Assembly: GCF_009720655.1 (NCBI RefSeq)
Contig: NZ_WNKS01000005.1
Location: 183,679 to 247,678 of the forward strand
Length of the DNA stretch: 64,000 bases
Origin: Rhodoblastus acidophilus
GTDB lineage: Bacteria > Pseudomonadota > Alphaproteobacteria > Rhizobiales > Beijerinckiaceae
Direction of reading: 5' to 3'
In this document: positions 18,314 to 26,944 of the stretch, one piece after another
How positions within the stretch are numbered: position 1 is the first letter of the stretch
Layout: each line of letters opens with the position of its first letter
Made by a program: the position numbers and the translations under genes
Notes under the pieces: model-generated
Databases searched by the model: none
Seen by the model: only the letters and a program-made list of their open reading frames with translations
Told to the model about the DNA's origin: nothing

Positions 18314-18726
18314 AGCCGGTCTATCTGGCGGCCATGCGGGGCTCTGGGAGAAAATGAAACAGGCGTCGCAGCGAAGGGCGCGATCCCGAGGGCGCGACAA
18401 TCGCGAAGGGCCAGAGACGCGCCGCCCTCGCGTTTCCCGGCGCTTCCGCGCGCAGGCCAGAATCGGCGCGTTCGCCGAACCGAAAAGAGTATGCGGTTCA
18501 GCCTTTTGATCGGTCGCGGTCGCCATCGAACAGCCGCATGATTTGAGTGGCGGTTCGTCCGGGGAATCGCTCCCGGCTCGTCTTCGCCCCCCAATGAAGT
18601 TGCGCCGGCGTGAATGGCCCGCTCCAGTGGAGTCACAGCGCTGGGGCGGGTTTTTATGCGGAGCCGCGCCTCTGCTTGCGCCAAGCGCGGCAAAACCCTA
18701 AAACCTCGCCTCAAGCGAGGGGAAAA
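18314..18726. other. cydC-tyrS intergenic region
   Basis: A 413-base gap. The only clear structure is the hairpin with T-run at 18618-18655. The rest has no supportable gene on either strand. Confidence 0.5.
18618..18655 (+). terminator. Terminator or attenuator before tyrS
   Basis: CCCGCTCCAG pairs with CTGGGGCGGG (one U-G pair) around a 13-base loop and is followed by TTTTT. It lies 300 bases after cydC and 72 bases before tyrS, so it may end cydDC transcripts or act as a leader attenuator of tyrS. I see no tyrosine-rich leader peptide and no T-box. Confidence 0.7.
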
Positions 18727-19983
18727 ATGTCCGAATTCCAGCCGAAATCCGATTTTCTGCGCGTGCTCACCGAGCGCGGCTTCATCCATCAATGTTCCGA
18801 TCTCGCCGGCCTGGACGAAAAAGCCGCCAGCGGCGACCTGATCGCCTATATCGGCTTCGACTGCACCGCCCCCTCGCTGCATGTCGGCTCGATGCTGCCG
18901 ATCATGATGCTGCACTGGCTGCAAAAGACTGGCAACAAACCGATTCCGCTGATGGGCGGCGGCACCACCCGCGTCGGCGACCCCTCCGGCAAGGACGAGA
19001 GCCGGAAGATGCTCACCATCGCGCAGATCGACGCCAACAAGGAGTCGATCAAGAAGGTTTTCGAAAAATTCCTGACCTTTGGCGCGGGAAAAACCGACGC
19101 GGTGATGACCGACAACGCCGAATGGCTGACGACGCTGAACTACATCGATTTCCTCCGCGATGTCGGCAAGCATTTTTCCGTCAACCGCATGCTGGCGATG
19201 GACTCGGTCAAACTGCGGCTGGAGCGCGAGCACGAGCTGTCCTTCATCGAATTCAACTATATGTGCCTGCAGGCCTATGATTTCGTCGAATTGAACCGCC
19301 GCTACGGCTGCCTGCTGCAAATGGGCGGCTCCGACCAGTGGGGCAATATCGTCACCGGCCTCGACCTCGGCCGCCGCATGGGAACGCCGCAGCTTTACGC
19401 CCTGACCTCGCCGCTGCTGACCACCGCGTCCGGCGCGAAAATGGGCAAGACCGCCGCGGGCGCGGTCTGGCTCAACGCCGACATGCTGCCGGTCTATGAC
19501 TACTGGCAGTACTGGCGCAACGCCGAGGACGCCGATGTCGTCCGGTTTCTCAAGCTTTTCACCACCTTGCCGATGGACGAGATCGCCCGGCTCGCCGCCT
19601 TGCAGGGGGCTGAGCTCAACGAGGCCAAAAAAGTGCTGGCCAACGAGGCCACGACGTTGTTGCATGGGCGCGAAGCCGCCGAGCTTGCGGCCGAGACGGC
19701 GCGCAAGACGTTTGAAGAGGGGGTGTTGGCGGACAGCCTGCCGACCGTGGCCGTGGCGGCGTCCGAGGTGGCGTCCGGGATGGGCGTGCTGACGGCCTTC
19801 GTCAAGGCGGGGCTCACCCCGTCGACCGGCGAGGCGCGGCGCCAGATCAAGGGCGGCGGCCTCAGGCTGAACGATTCCGCGCTCACCGACGAGCGCTACG
19901 CGCTCAGCGACAAGGATTTTGTCGATGGTTTCGCAAAACTGTCCGTCGGCAAGAAGAAGCACGTTCTGCTGAAGGTGGAGTGA
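18727..19983 (+). CDS. tyrS: Tyrosyl-tRNA synthetase
   Basis: Charges tRNA-Tyr. The 418 residues from the ATG at 18727 match the bacterial TyrRS length; upstream in-frame starts would add a non-conserved tail across the terminator. The class I signatures are LHVGS (about 51-55) and AKMGKT (about 238), in place of HIGH and KMSKS. The tyrosine-binding stretch GGSDQWGNI and a C-terminal S4-like RNA-binding domain ([12 protein letters not shown]) follow. The stop codon overlaps the arfB start (TGATG). Confidence 0.96.
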   Translation: MSEFQPKSDFLRVLTERGFIHQCSDLAGLDEKAASGDLIAYIGFDCTAPSLHVGSMLPIMMLHWLQKTGNKPIPLMGGGTTRVGDPSGKDESRKMLTIAQIDANKESIKKVFEKFLTFGAGKTDAVMTDNAEWLTTLNYIDFLRDVGKHFSVNRMLAMDSVKLRLEREHELSFIEFNYMCLQAYDFVELNRRYGCLLQMGGSDQWGNIVTGLDLGRRMGTPQLYALTSPLLTTASGAKMGKTAAGAVWLNADMLPVYDYWQYWRNAEDADVVRFLKLFTTLPMDEIARLAALQGAELNEAKKVLANEATTLLHGREAAELAAETARKTFEEGVLADSLPTVAVAASEVASGMGVLTAFVKAGLTPSTGEARRQIKGGGLRLNDSALTDERYALSDKDFVDGFAKLSVGKKKHVLLKVE

Positions 19984-20405
19984 TGCTCAGGGTCGGCCGC
20001 ATTTTTGTTGACGAAAGCGAGATCGCTTTGTCGTTCATGCGGTCGTCCGGCGCCGGCGGCCAGAACGTCAACAAGGTGGAGACCGCCGTCCAATTGCGCT
20101 GGAACGTGGCGGCGTCCCCCGGCTTGACCGAGCGGGTGCGCGCCAATGTGATGGCGCTGGCGGGGCGGCGGCTGACCAAGGACGGCGTGCTCGTGCTCAA
20201 CGCCCAGCGGTTCCGCACGCAGGAACTCAATCGCGCCGATGCGCTTGAACGCCTTGCGGAGCTGGTGCGGGAGGCGGCAAAACCGCCGCCGCCCGTGCGC
20301 CGCGCCACGCGGCCGACCAAGGGCTCGGTGGAGCGGCGCCTCGAAGCCAAGAAGACGCGGTCCTTGCACAAGCAGGGCCGAAAGTCCGTCCTCGACCGGG
20401 ACTGA
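19983..20405 (+). CDS. arfB: Peptidyl-tRNA hydrolase ArfB, ribosome rescue
   Basis: A 140-residue release-factor-like protein with the catalytic GGQ in SSGAGGQNVNK (about 22-32) and a basic C-terminal tail (RRLEAKKTRSLHKQGRK) that enters the empty mRNA channel of stalled ribosomes. It lacks the codon-reading domain of RF1/RF2, as expected for ArfB (YaeJ). The ATG at 19983 overlaps the tyrS stop, so the two are translationally coupled. Confidence 0.92.
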   Translation: MLRVGRIFVDESEIALSFMRSSGAGGQNVNKVETAVQLRWNVAASPGLTERVRANVMALAGRRLTKDGVLVLNAQRFRTQELNRADALERLAELVREAAKPPPPVRRATRPTKGSVERRLEAKKTRSLHKQGRKSVLDRD

Positions 20406-20423
20406 CGAACCGAGGGGTGAACA

Positions 20424-20783
20424 GTGAGCCCGCGAGCCCGAATTCTTGTCGTCGAGGATGAGGCGCTGGTCGCCTTCGCGCTCGAAGAGATGCTGAGCGA
20501 CTTCGGCTATGACGTGGTCGGGCCGGCGCCCAACGTTCAGGCGGCGCTCAAACTGGTGGGCGACGAAAAAATCGACGCGGCCATACTCGACGTCAATCTC
20601 GGCGGCGAAACCGTCGAACCCGTCGCCGAGGCGCTGGCCGCGGTCGGCGCGCCCTTCGTCTTCACCACCGGCTACAGCAGCGCCTCGGCGCTGCCGCCGG
20701 CTTTCAAGGACCGCCCGTCGCTGAACAAGCCGTATCAGCCAGAGGCTCTGCGCGAGGCAGTGGCGCGGCTGCTGGGCGACTGA
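20424..20783 (+). CDS. Single-domain response regulator
   Basis: A 119-residue stand-alone receiver. The acidic pair is in VVEDEALV, the phosphorylation site in AAILDVNLGG (Asp about 57), the switch residue in FTTGYSS and the conserved Lys in LNKPYQP. The FTTGY form is close to the FAT-G-Y motif of single receivers tied to the alphaproteobacterial general stress response. It has no output domain. It sits 18 bases after arfB. A second receiver lies at 20964. Confidence 0.9.
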   Translation: MSPRARILVVEDEALVAFALEEMLSDFGYDVVGPAPNVQAALKLVGDEKIDAAILDVNLGGETVEPVAEALAAVGAPFVFTTGYSSASALPPAFKDRPSLNKPYQPEALREAVARLLGD

Positions 20784-20963
20784 ATCCCCTCTTCGGTGGA
20801 ACGCGTCGCGGACCCGATTGGCCCGACGCGCCAGCGCCGATTTCGACGCGGTGCGGCGGGGTGTGAAGATTTGCAGCTCAAGTGTTTCATATTTAGGCAA
20901 AAAAGATTACAGTGAGGCATCCGGCCGCGTAAGATCGACCCGCGCGCCGAATCTGGCGCGAGG

Positions 20964-21323
20964 ATGAACAGGCGAATGCAACGAATCCTGGTGATCGAAG
21001 ACGAGTTTTTCGTAGCAGCCCATATCGAACATGTCCTGGAAGGCGAAGGGGTTGAGGTGATCGGGCCGGTGGGGTCGCTGCAAGAGGCGATGCAGCTGGC
21101 GTGCAACGAAGCCGTGGACGGCGCGCTGCTGGATGTGAACATCGACGGCGGGCGGATCGACGCTGTCGCCGAAATCCTGGCGCGGAAACAAATCCCGTTC
21201 GTGTTCGTCACCGCCTATGGGCGGGACAATCTTCCGCCGGCGCATCGCGGCGTGACCATTGTGGAAAAGCCGTTCACGGACGCGGACCTGATCCGCGAGG
21301 TGCGGCGGTTCGGGGTGAATTGA
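20964..21323 (+). CDS. Single-domain response regulator
   Basis: A 119-residue receiver with acidic pair VIEDEFFV, phospho-Asp in GALLDVNIDGG, FVTAYG switch and VEKPF lysine. It is clearly related to the receiver at 20424 in the VNI/VNL-GG pattern and length, suggesting duplication, but is separated by 180 bases that include AT-rich promoter-like sequence. No kinase adjoins the pair; the hybrid kinase at 36264 is a distant candidate only. Confidence 0.9.
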   Translation: MNRRMQRILVIEDEFFVAAHIEHVLEGEGVEVIGPVGSLQEAMQLACNEAVDGALLDVNIDGGRIDAVAEILARKQIPFVFVTAYGRDNLPPAHRGVTIVEKPFTDADLIREVRRFGVN

Positions 21324-21414
21324 GGGCAAACCCTTCTCCCCATCGCCGGTCTTTAGACGGGCGTTCTGACGAACGCCCTGCGGCGGGAGAAGGAAGAAGC
21401 GCCGCCGCTTCGCC

Positions 21415-23229
21415 TCACACGGAAGCCTGCGCGATCGCCTCCAAAAACACATCTCCGTAAAGCGCGATCTTGCGCTCGCCGACGCCGTGGATGCCGCGCA
21501 GCTCGTCCAGCGACGCCGGGCGGCGCTCCGCCATGTCCAGCAGCGTGCGGTCGGCGAACACCATGAAGGCGGCGATGCCCTGGTCGTTCGCCAGTTCGCG
21601 GCGCAGTTTTCGCAAAGCCTCGAAAACCTTGCCGTCCCCCGTTGCGACATCCTCGAAATCCCGCCCTTTTCGCAAGACGGGTTTTGTTGCCCCTTTCTCG
21701 CGCGGCGGGTCGGCGCGCAGCACGAAAGTTTCGCGCCCGCGTAAAATGGCGTCGCCCTTTTCGGTCAGCGCAAAGCCGCCGTGTTCGGCGCTGGCGGTGC
21801 GCAGGGCGCCGGCGGCGAACAGCTGGCGAAAGGTCGAGGTCCATTCGGCCTTGCTGCGGTCGGCGCCCACGCCAAAAGTTTTCAGCTCGTCGTGACGGTT
21901 GCGGCGCAGCGCCTCGCTGTCAGCGCCGATCAGCAGGTCTGACAGGTGGTTCAGGCCGAAACGCTGTCCGGTGCGATAGACGGCGGCCAGCGCCTTTTGC
22001 GCCTCGACCGTGCCGTCTCGCGTCAAAATTTCGCCGCGACAAAAATCGCAGGCGCCGCAAGGCTCGGATTTTTCGTTGAAATGGGCGAGCAGCAATTGAC
22101 GGCGGCAGGCCACCGCCTCGCACAACGAGGCCAGCGCGGAAAAACGCGCGTGCTCGACCCGGCGGCGGTCGTCCGAAAGGTCTTTTTCGTCGATCTGGCG
22201 GCGGCGCAGCGCCATGTCGTCGAGGCCATAGAGGCATAAGGCTGCGGCGGGCAGGCCGTCGCGGCCGGCGCGGCCGATCTCCTGATAATAACTTTCGATC
22301 GATGACGGCATGTCGGCGTGGGCGACGAAGCGCACGTCCGGCTTGTTCACCCCCATGCCGAAGGCGATGGTGGCGAAGGCGACCACGCCGTCGTCGCGCA
22401 AAAAACGGTCCTGGTTGGCGTTGCGCCGCCCCTGTTCGATTCCGGCGTGATAGGCGAGCGTATCAAACCCCTGTTCGGCGAAGAAATCGGCGAGTTTTTC
22501 CGTCCCGGCGCGCGAGGCGCAATAGACGATGCCGCTCTGACCCCGGCGCACATTGAGAAAGCGCAACAATTGTTTTCGCGGCTGGTCCTTGGCGGCGAAG
22601 GCCAGCGAAATGTTGGGCCGGTCGAAGGAATGCAGAAAAATTCTTGGCGCGCGGTCGAACAGGCGTTCGGCGATTTCCGCTCGCATGGCCGCGTCGGCGG
22701 TGGCGGTGAAGGCGATGGCCTGGACCGCGCCGAGCTTTTCCACGCTCTGCCGGATCAGGCGATATTCCGGGCGGAAATCATGGCCCCATTCGCAGATGCA
22801 ATGGGCTTCGTCCACGGCCACGCGCGAAATTTTTCCGCGAGACAGGGCTTCCGTCAGGCCGTTCATGGCGAGCCGCTCCGGCGACACGAACAGCAATTTG
22901 AGCGATCCATCGCGGATCTGCCGCCACGTCTCCCCCGACTCCTCCTCGCTGCTTTGCGAATTGAGCGTGGCCGCCGGCAGGCCGAGCGAACGCATCTGCC
23001 CGACCTGGTCGCGCATCAGCGCGATCAGCGGCGAGACCACAAGGGTCAGGCCGTCGCTCATCAGCGCGGGGAGCTGGTAGCACAGGCTTTTGCCGGAGCC
23101 GGTGGGCATGACGGCGAGCACCGGCGCGCCCGACAGCACGGCCTCGACGATCTCCCCCTGGCCCGGACGGAAATCGTCGAATCCGAACACTTTTTTCAAG
23201 GCTTGGCGGGTCGCCAAAACATCGCTCAT
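21415..23229 (-). CDS. recQ: ATP-dependent DNA helicase RecQ
   Basis: A 604-residue 3'-5' helicase for recombination and fork repair. It has Walker A PTGSGKSLCYQLPAL (about 41-55), DEAH box VDEAHC, motif VI QEIGRAGRDGLP, a four-cysteine zinc site (CRRQ ... CGACDFC, about 380-405), a winged-helix RQC region and a C-terminal HRDC domain (LDELRGIHGVGERK). Its start overlaps the recF stop (ATGA). Confidence 0.95.
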   Translation of the reverse strand: MSDVLATRQALKKVFGFDDFRPGQGEIVEAVLSGAPVLAVMPTGSGKSLCYQLPALMSDGLTLVVSPLIALMRDQVGQMRSLGLPAATLNSQSSEEESGETWRQIRDGSLKLLFVSPERLAMNGLTEALSRGKISRVAVDEAHCICEWGHDFRPEYRLIRQSVEKLGAVQAIAFTATADAAMRAEIAERLFDRAPRIFLHSFDRPNISLAFAAKDQPRKQLLRFLNVRRGQSGIVYCASRAGTEKLADFFAEQGFDTLAYHAGIEQGRRNANQDRFLRDDGVVAFATIAFGMGVNKPDVRFVAHADMPSSIESYYQEIGRAGRDGLPAAALCLYGLDDMALRRRQIDEKDLSDDRRRVEHARFSALASLCEAVACRRQLLLAHFNEKSEPCGACDFCRGEILTRDGTVEAQKALAAVYRTGQRFGLNHLSDLLIGADSEALRRNRHDELKTFGVGADRSKAEWTSTFRQLFAAGALRTASAEHGGFALTEKGDAILRGRETFVLRADPPREKGATKPVLRKGRDFEDVATGDGKVFEALRKLRRELANDQGIAAFMVFADRTLLDMAERRPASLDELRGIHGVGERKIALYGDVFLEAIAQASV

Positions 23230-24407
23230 GCGCTGTCCTTCCAGCGGAAAAGGTTTGAGACCCGGCCGTTGGCGACTTCAAAAAGGTCGGCGCGTCCGAA
23301 AAGATCGGCGAAAAGAGCGGAATCCGCCCCGGTCATCCAGATCTGGCCGCCGAGCGCGTCGAGCGCGTCGAACAGCGCGCGCCGCCTCAAGGGATCGAAA
23401 TGCGCGGCGATTTCGTCGAGCAGGACCAGCGGCGCGATGCCGCTCATCGCCGCCACCAGCCGTGCATGGGCGAGCACCAGCCCGACGAGCAAAGCTTTTT
23501 GCTCGCCGGTGGAGGCGCGCCGCGCCTCGCACATTTTGGGACCGTGGCGCACGCAAAAATCGCTGGCTTGCGGGCCGATCAGGGTGCGCCCGGCGGCCGC
23601 GTCGCGGGCGCGGCTGTCGCGCAGCAGCGCGCGATAGGCTTCCTCGGCTGCGAGCGCCGGGTTTTCGGCGACCAGCCGGTCGATTTCGCCTTCGAGCGCG
23701 ATGTCGGCCCAGGGGAAGGGCGAGGCTTCGTCCGATGTGGCGGCGATCAGGGCGGCGAGACGCTCGACGGTTTCGCGCCGGGCGCTGGCGACGGCTATGG
23801 CGAGTTCGGCGATCTCGCGCTCGGCGGCGTCGAGCCAGATTTTCTCCGAAAAGCGCTCTTCCAGCAGACGGTTGCGGCTCCGCAGCGCCCGCTCCAACCC
23901 GCTGACCCGCGCGCCATGCTCGCTGTCCACCGCCAGCACCAGACGGTCGAGAAACCGGCGGCGGTCGCCGGCGGGGCCGGTGAACAGGCCGTCCATGGCG
24001 GGGGTGAGCCAGACGATGCGGATGTGGTTCGAAAAATTTTTGGCGGAGCCGATGGGCTCGCGATCCAGGCGAAATCGTCTTTGCGCCACGCCCTCGATTC
24101 GCTCAAGGCCCGCCCCCATCTGCACGGGGCCGCCGGCCTCGCCCTCAAGCTCCAAAGACACGGCGAAACCGCCGGCGCCGCCCTCGCGCGCCATGTCGGA
24201 CATTTCGGCGCGGCGCAGGCCCCGCCCCTGAGCGAACAGGGAGAGGGCTTCAAGCAGGTTGGTTTTTCCCGCCCCGTTGTCGCCTGAGAGGGCGACGAGT
24301 TTCGCCCCGGTTTTCAGGTCGAGCGCGGCATAGCAGCGGAAATCGGCCAGCACGACGCGCCGCGCTTTTGGCGCGCGCTGGAGGGAATCGTCGGCCACAA
24401 AAGTCAT
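23226..24407 (-). CDS. recF: DNA replication/repair protein RecF
   Basis: An SMC-like ATPase that loads RecA at single-strand gaps. It has Walker A SGDNGAGKTNLLEALSLF (about 42-59), an arm region, the signature STGEQKALLVGLVLAHA, and Walker B APLVLLDEIAAHFD. The start at 24407 gives 393 residues; in-frame ATGs at 24428 and 24458 are possible, and none has a strong ribosome site. In many bacteria recF follows dnaN near the origin; here it is joined to recQ instead, and dnaA and dnaN are not in the window. Confidence 0.93.
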   Translation of the reverse strand: MTFVADDSLQRAPKARRVVLADFRCYAALDLKTGAKLVALSGDNGAGKTNLLEALSLFAQGRGLRRAEMSDMAREGGAGGFAVSLELEGEAGGPVQMGAGLERIEGVAQRRFRLDREPIGSAKNFSNHIRIVWLTPAMDGLFTGPAGDRRRFLDRLVLAVDSEHGARVSGLERALRSRNRLLEERFSEKIWLDAAEREIAELAIAVASARRETVERLAALIAATSDEASPFPWADIALEGEIDRLVAENPALAAEEAYRALLRDSRARDAAAGRTLIGPQASDFCVRHGPKMCEARRASTGEQKALLVGLVLAHARLVAAMSGIAPLVLLDEIAAHFDPLRRRALFDALDALGGQIWMTGADSALFADLFGRADLFEVANGRVSNLFRWKDSA

Positions 24408-24562
24408 GGGGGCGTTGTAGCGACTCATCGGTCCCGGGAAAACCATGCGTTGCGACATCGCGTCACGATGCGGAAAGATTAAGAAGGCGTATACAGGCCA
24501 ACGATTACCAATGCGCCGCGCCTCAAATGTGAGCAGGCTCGCGCCACGTCCCGGAGGCCCGC

Positions 24563-24745
24563 ATGACTCTGCCGCCCGTCCCCACCACCGATGCCGACGA
24601 AGACAAGAAGCCGCGTCGCGCCGCCTTCCCGCCGGCCGGTCCGCACGCCCGCCCGGAACTGACCAATTGGGACGCCTGCCCCGGCTGCGGCGCCCTGCCC
24701 GACGAAATGGAATTCGGCTTCGAGACTGATCCGGGCGCCGGCTGA
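24563..24745 (+). CDS. Small hypothetical protein with CPGC motif
   Basis: A 60-residue hydrophilic, proline-rich protein with a single CPGCG motif near residue 39 that could form half of a metal site. GGAGG lies a few bases before the ATG, which supports translation. It converges on the depolymerase gene, leaving a four-base gap. No family recognised. Confidence 0.55.
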   Translation: MTLPPVPTTDADEDKKPRRAAFPPAGPHARPELTNWDACPGCGALPDEMEFGFETDPGAG

Positions 24746-24749
24746 GGTT

Positions 24750-25817
24750 TTACGACCGCTCGCGAAAAAACCGCATCATCTCGCGGCTGGCGTCGGGGCC
24801 GCGCGGATCGGTGAACGAACCCGACGCGCTGCCGCCCGACCAGGCGTGCCCCGCCCCGTGCAACACCCAGTGCTCGTGCGCCGGGCGCTCCGAACCGTCC
24901 TCGTAGACGATGCGGGTGTAGCGCATGCCGCCTTGGGACACGCCGCCCTCCACGCGCGGTTTTTGCGCGCCGTTTCTGGATTGCGCGATGACGTGATCGC
25001 CATTGACCGGATTCACGGTCCTGTCGCCATCGCCATGGAAGACGATGGTCGGGACGGCATGGCGTCGTGACGAGGGCGCGCCGGTCTTCATGGCGGCGAG
25101 CGCCGAAGGCAAGTCGCGCGCCGCGCCGCAGGCAAGGCCCGAATGCACGCCGATCCCCTTGAACACGTCGGGATATGTCGCGCCGAGCACCGCCGCCGCC
25201 GCGCCGCCCGCCGACAGGCCCGCGACATAGACGCGCGCCGGATCGACGGCGAGGTCCGCGACCAATTCACGCGCGATTCCCGCGATCAACGAGGGCTCGC
25301 CCTGGCCGCGCTGCTGGTCGGCCTCGTTAAACCAGTTCCAGCATTTTGAAACGTTCGCGGACTGGGCCTGCGCGGGATAGGCGACGAGAAAGCCTTGCTC
25401 CTCCGCCAGTTCGTTCATGCGGGTGCCCAGGGCGAAATCGTCGGGCGACTGCGTGCAGCCGTGCAGCATCACCACCAGCGGCACGGGCTTTTGGCCATAG
25501 CCCGAGGGAATGTAGAGCTTGTAGTTTCGACGCCCCGCCGCGCCCGTGTGAACCCGCGTCTCGTAACTCGCGCCGCTCGGCACGGGGACGGGAATTTTTG
25601 GCCCGCGCCCGACGAGGCCTTCGAGGCCGCTCAGGCCATCGCCAAGCCGGTCGCCGAGGCCGTGCAAAAAATGCTTGGCGCCCCGGAGGTCCAAAGGCGC
25701 GGCGTCGCGCGCGAGGCCGGGCAGGACGTCCTTCAATTGCGCCATCGCCTCCTTGAGACGGCCGGAGCGGGTGAGGCGGGTCGCCTCGGTGAGGTCGAAT
25801 TTGGGAAAACGCGGCAT
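24750..25817 (-). CDS. PHB depolymerase-family esterase
   Basis: A 355-residue alpha/beta hydrolase of the esterase PHB depolymerase family (LpqC type). The nucleophile is in AGLSAGGA (about 196-202), the oxyanion region in VVMLHGCTQSPDDF, the Asp in HGDGDRTVNP and the His in GAGHAWSGG. There is no signal peptide; the N-terminal 80 residues are helical and unlike secreted depolymerases, so intracellular PHA or another ester is the likely substrate. It lies 19 bases after the ribbon-helix-helix gene, probably one operon. Together with phaC it indicates PHA turnover. Confidence 0.85.
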   Translation of the reverse strand: MPRFPKFDLTEATRLTRSGRLKEAMAQLKDVLPGLARDAAPLDLRGAKHFLHGLGDRLGDGLSGLEGLVGRGPKIPVPVPSGASYETRVHTGAAGRRNYKLYIPSGYGQKPVPLVVMLHGCTQSPDDFALGTRMNELAEEQGFLVAYPAQAQSANVSKCWNWFNEADQQRGQGEPSLIAGIARELVADLAVDPARVYVAGLSAGGAAAAVLGATYPDVFKGIGVHSGLACGAARDLPSALAAMKTGAPSSRRHAVPTIVFHGDGDRTVNPVNGDHVIAQSRNGAQKPRVEGGVSQGGMRYTRIVYEDGSERPAHEHWVLHGAGHAWSGGSASGSFTDPRGPDASREMMRFFRERS

Positions 25818-25836
25818 GCGCCTGTCCTTCTAAAAG

Positions 25837-26253
25837 TTAGAGCAGACGGTCGCGCAGCGCCGCCTTGACGTCCGGGCTGGCCTGCAAGGCGCCCAGCACC
25901 TTGAGCGAGCCGATGGTTTCGCGCGCCAATTCCGGGGACACATCGGGGTCGATGGTGGCGAGCCCGAGCACCTGGATGTGCAGCATCTGGCCGGCGGCGC
26001 GCGCCGCCTCCAATTCCTGCCGGCCGAAGCGGCGCAGGCCGAGGTCAAGCTGATGCCGCGCCACCGACTGCTTGAGCGCATCGGTGTGGCGGTCGATCTG
26101 GTTGCGGATCGCGGTGCGGATGAAATCCGTGCGGTTGGAATAAAACCCCTCCTTCACCAGGAGGTCGATTTGCCCGAGGTCGACATAGCCGAGATTGATG
26201 GTGATCTTCTCGCTGTCGGTTTTCGGGCGAAGGTCCTGAACATTTCCTGCCAT
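25837..26253 (-). CDS. CopG-like ribbon-helix-helix regulator
   Basis: A 138-residue protein whose first part (KITINLGYVDLGQIDLLVKEGFYSNRTDFIRTAIR) has the beta strand and two helices of a ribbon-helix-helix DNA-binding domain. The C-terminal 80 residues are helical and unassigned. The start at 26253 was chosen because AGGGATGG lies just upstream; the longer frame runs into a dispersed repeat. It is likely an autoregulator of the operon with the depolymerase gene. Confidence 0.75.
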   Translation of the reverse strand: MAGNVQDLRPKTDSEKITINLGYVDLGQIDLLVKEGFYSNRTDFIRTAIRNQIDRHTDALKQSVARHQLDLGLRRFGRQELEAARAAGQMLHIQVLGLATIDPDVSPELARETIGSLKVLGALQASPDVKAALRDRLL

Positions 26254-26364
26254 TTTTCCATCCCTGGGCCATCCGTATGGATGGTAAATGGGAGTGGATG
26301 GCGATGGGCGCAAGAGCGGGCGGGGCGATTTCTTGGGTTCGGCCTTGCCCTGTCCGCACCCATC

Positions 26365-26489
26365 ATACGGTTTCCGCAAGATCGCTTCGCGATCCGCGAA
26401 AACGAAATCGCGCGGAAATCCTTCAGGCGAAGGGCGGATTTCCGCGCGAGCGGAATACGATTTCCGAACTGATCCTTCGGAAATCGTAT
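26365..26489. repeat. 125-bp palindromic MITE-like element, copy 2
   Basis: Starts ATACGGTTTCCG and ends CGGAAATCGTAT. Same length as the copy at 8125 with about eight substitutions, several in paired positions. Inserted upstream of the ribbon-helix-helix gene, where it could affect its promoter. Confidence 0.85.
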
Positions 26490-26493
26490 CAAC

Positions 26494-26528
26494 CGTCATG
26501 GCCGGGCGTCGTCCCGGCCATCTACGCC
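26494..26528. repeat. CATGGCCGGG-type palindromic repeat
   Basis: GTCATGGCCGGGCGTCGTCCCGGCCAT forms a hairpin; the family recurs at 26852-26890, 31689-31832 and 36096-36165. Confidence 0.65.
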
Positions 26529-26569
26529 GGGCCGTGAGACGCGCAGCCGGGCGCGTCAGGCGAGGTCTT

Positions 26570-26842
26570 CTACAGGTCTCGCCAGGACTCGTTGAATTCC
26601 ACGATCAGTCGCGCCTTCCACGCTCGCGGCCAGTGCTTGATGTTTTTCTCGCGCTGGATCGCGGCGACGATGTCGCCGTGGCGCTCGTAATATACGAGGC
26701 GCGCAAGTCCATAGTGCTTGGTGAAGCCGTCACACGCGCCAGTACGGTGCTGATGAATGCGGCGCGCCAAGTCCGCAGTGACGCCCGTGTAAAGCACGCC
26801 GTTCGGCTTGTTCGTGACGATGTACACCCATCCGCCCTTCAT
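26570..26842 (-). CDS. GIY-YIG nuclease-superfamily protein
   Basis: A 90-residue protein with the GIY-YIG core as WVYIVTN ... LYTGVTADLARRIHQHR, the catalytic Arg included, and a C-terminal Glu in AIQREKNIKHW. It is of the small UvrC-like domain-only type, of unknown cellular role. The start at 26842 is preferred because the upstream in-frame residues (MTGLVPGIHAV) are a translation of the dispersed repeat at 26852-26890. Confidence 0.85.
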   Translation of the reverse strand: MKGGWVYIVTNKPNGVLYTGVTADLARRIHQHRTGACDGFTKHYGLARLVYYERHGDIVAAIQREKNIKHWPRAWKARLIVEFNESWRDL

Positions 26843-26851
26843 CCCTGCATG

Positions 26852-26890
26852 GTGAACGGCGTGGATGCCCGGGACAAGCCCGGTCATGAC
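26852..26890. repeat. CATGCCCGGG-type palindromic repeat
   Basis: GGCGTGGATGCCCGGGACAA followed by GCCCGGTCATGAC; same family as 31795-31832. It produces false N-terminal extensions of the GIY-YIG gene. Confidence 0.65.
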
Positions 26891-26944
26891 GGTGGAGAGG
26901 GTGCGGCGGGACGGCGCGGAGCCGGGCGCTAAGGATAGCCGCCC

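Noticed and set aside
26843..26887. Longer N terminus of the GIY-YIG protein (MTGLVPGIHAV)
   Set aside because: This is the translation of a dispersed palindromic repeat, so the downstream ATG at 26842 is preferred.
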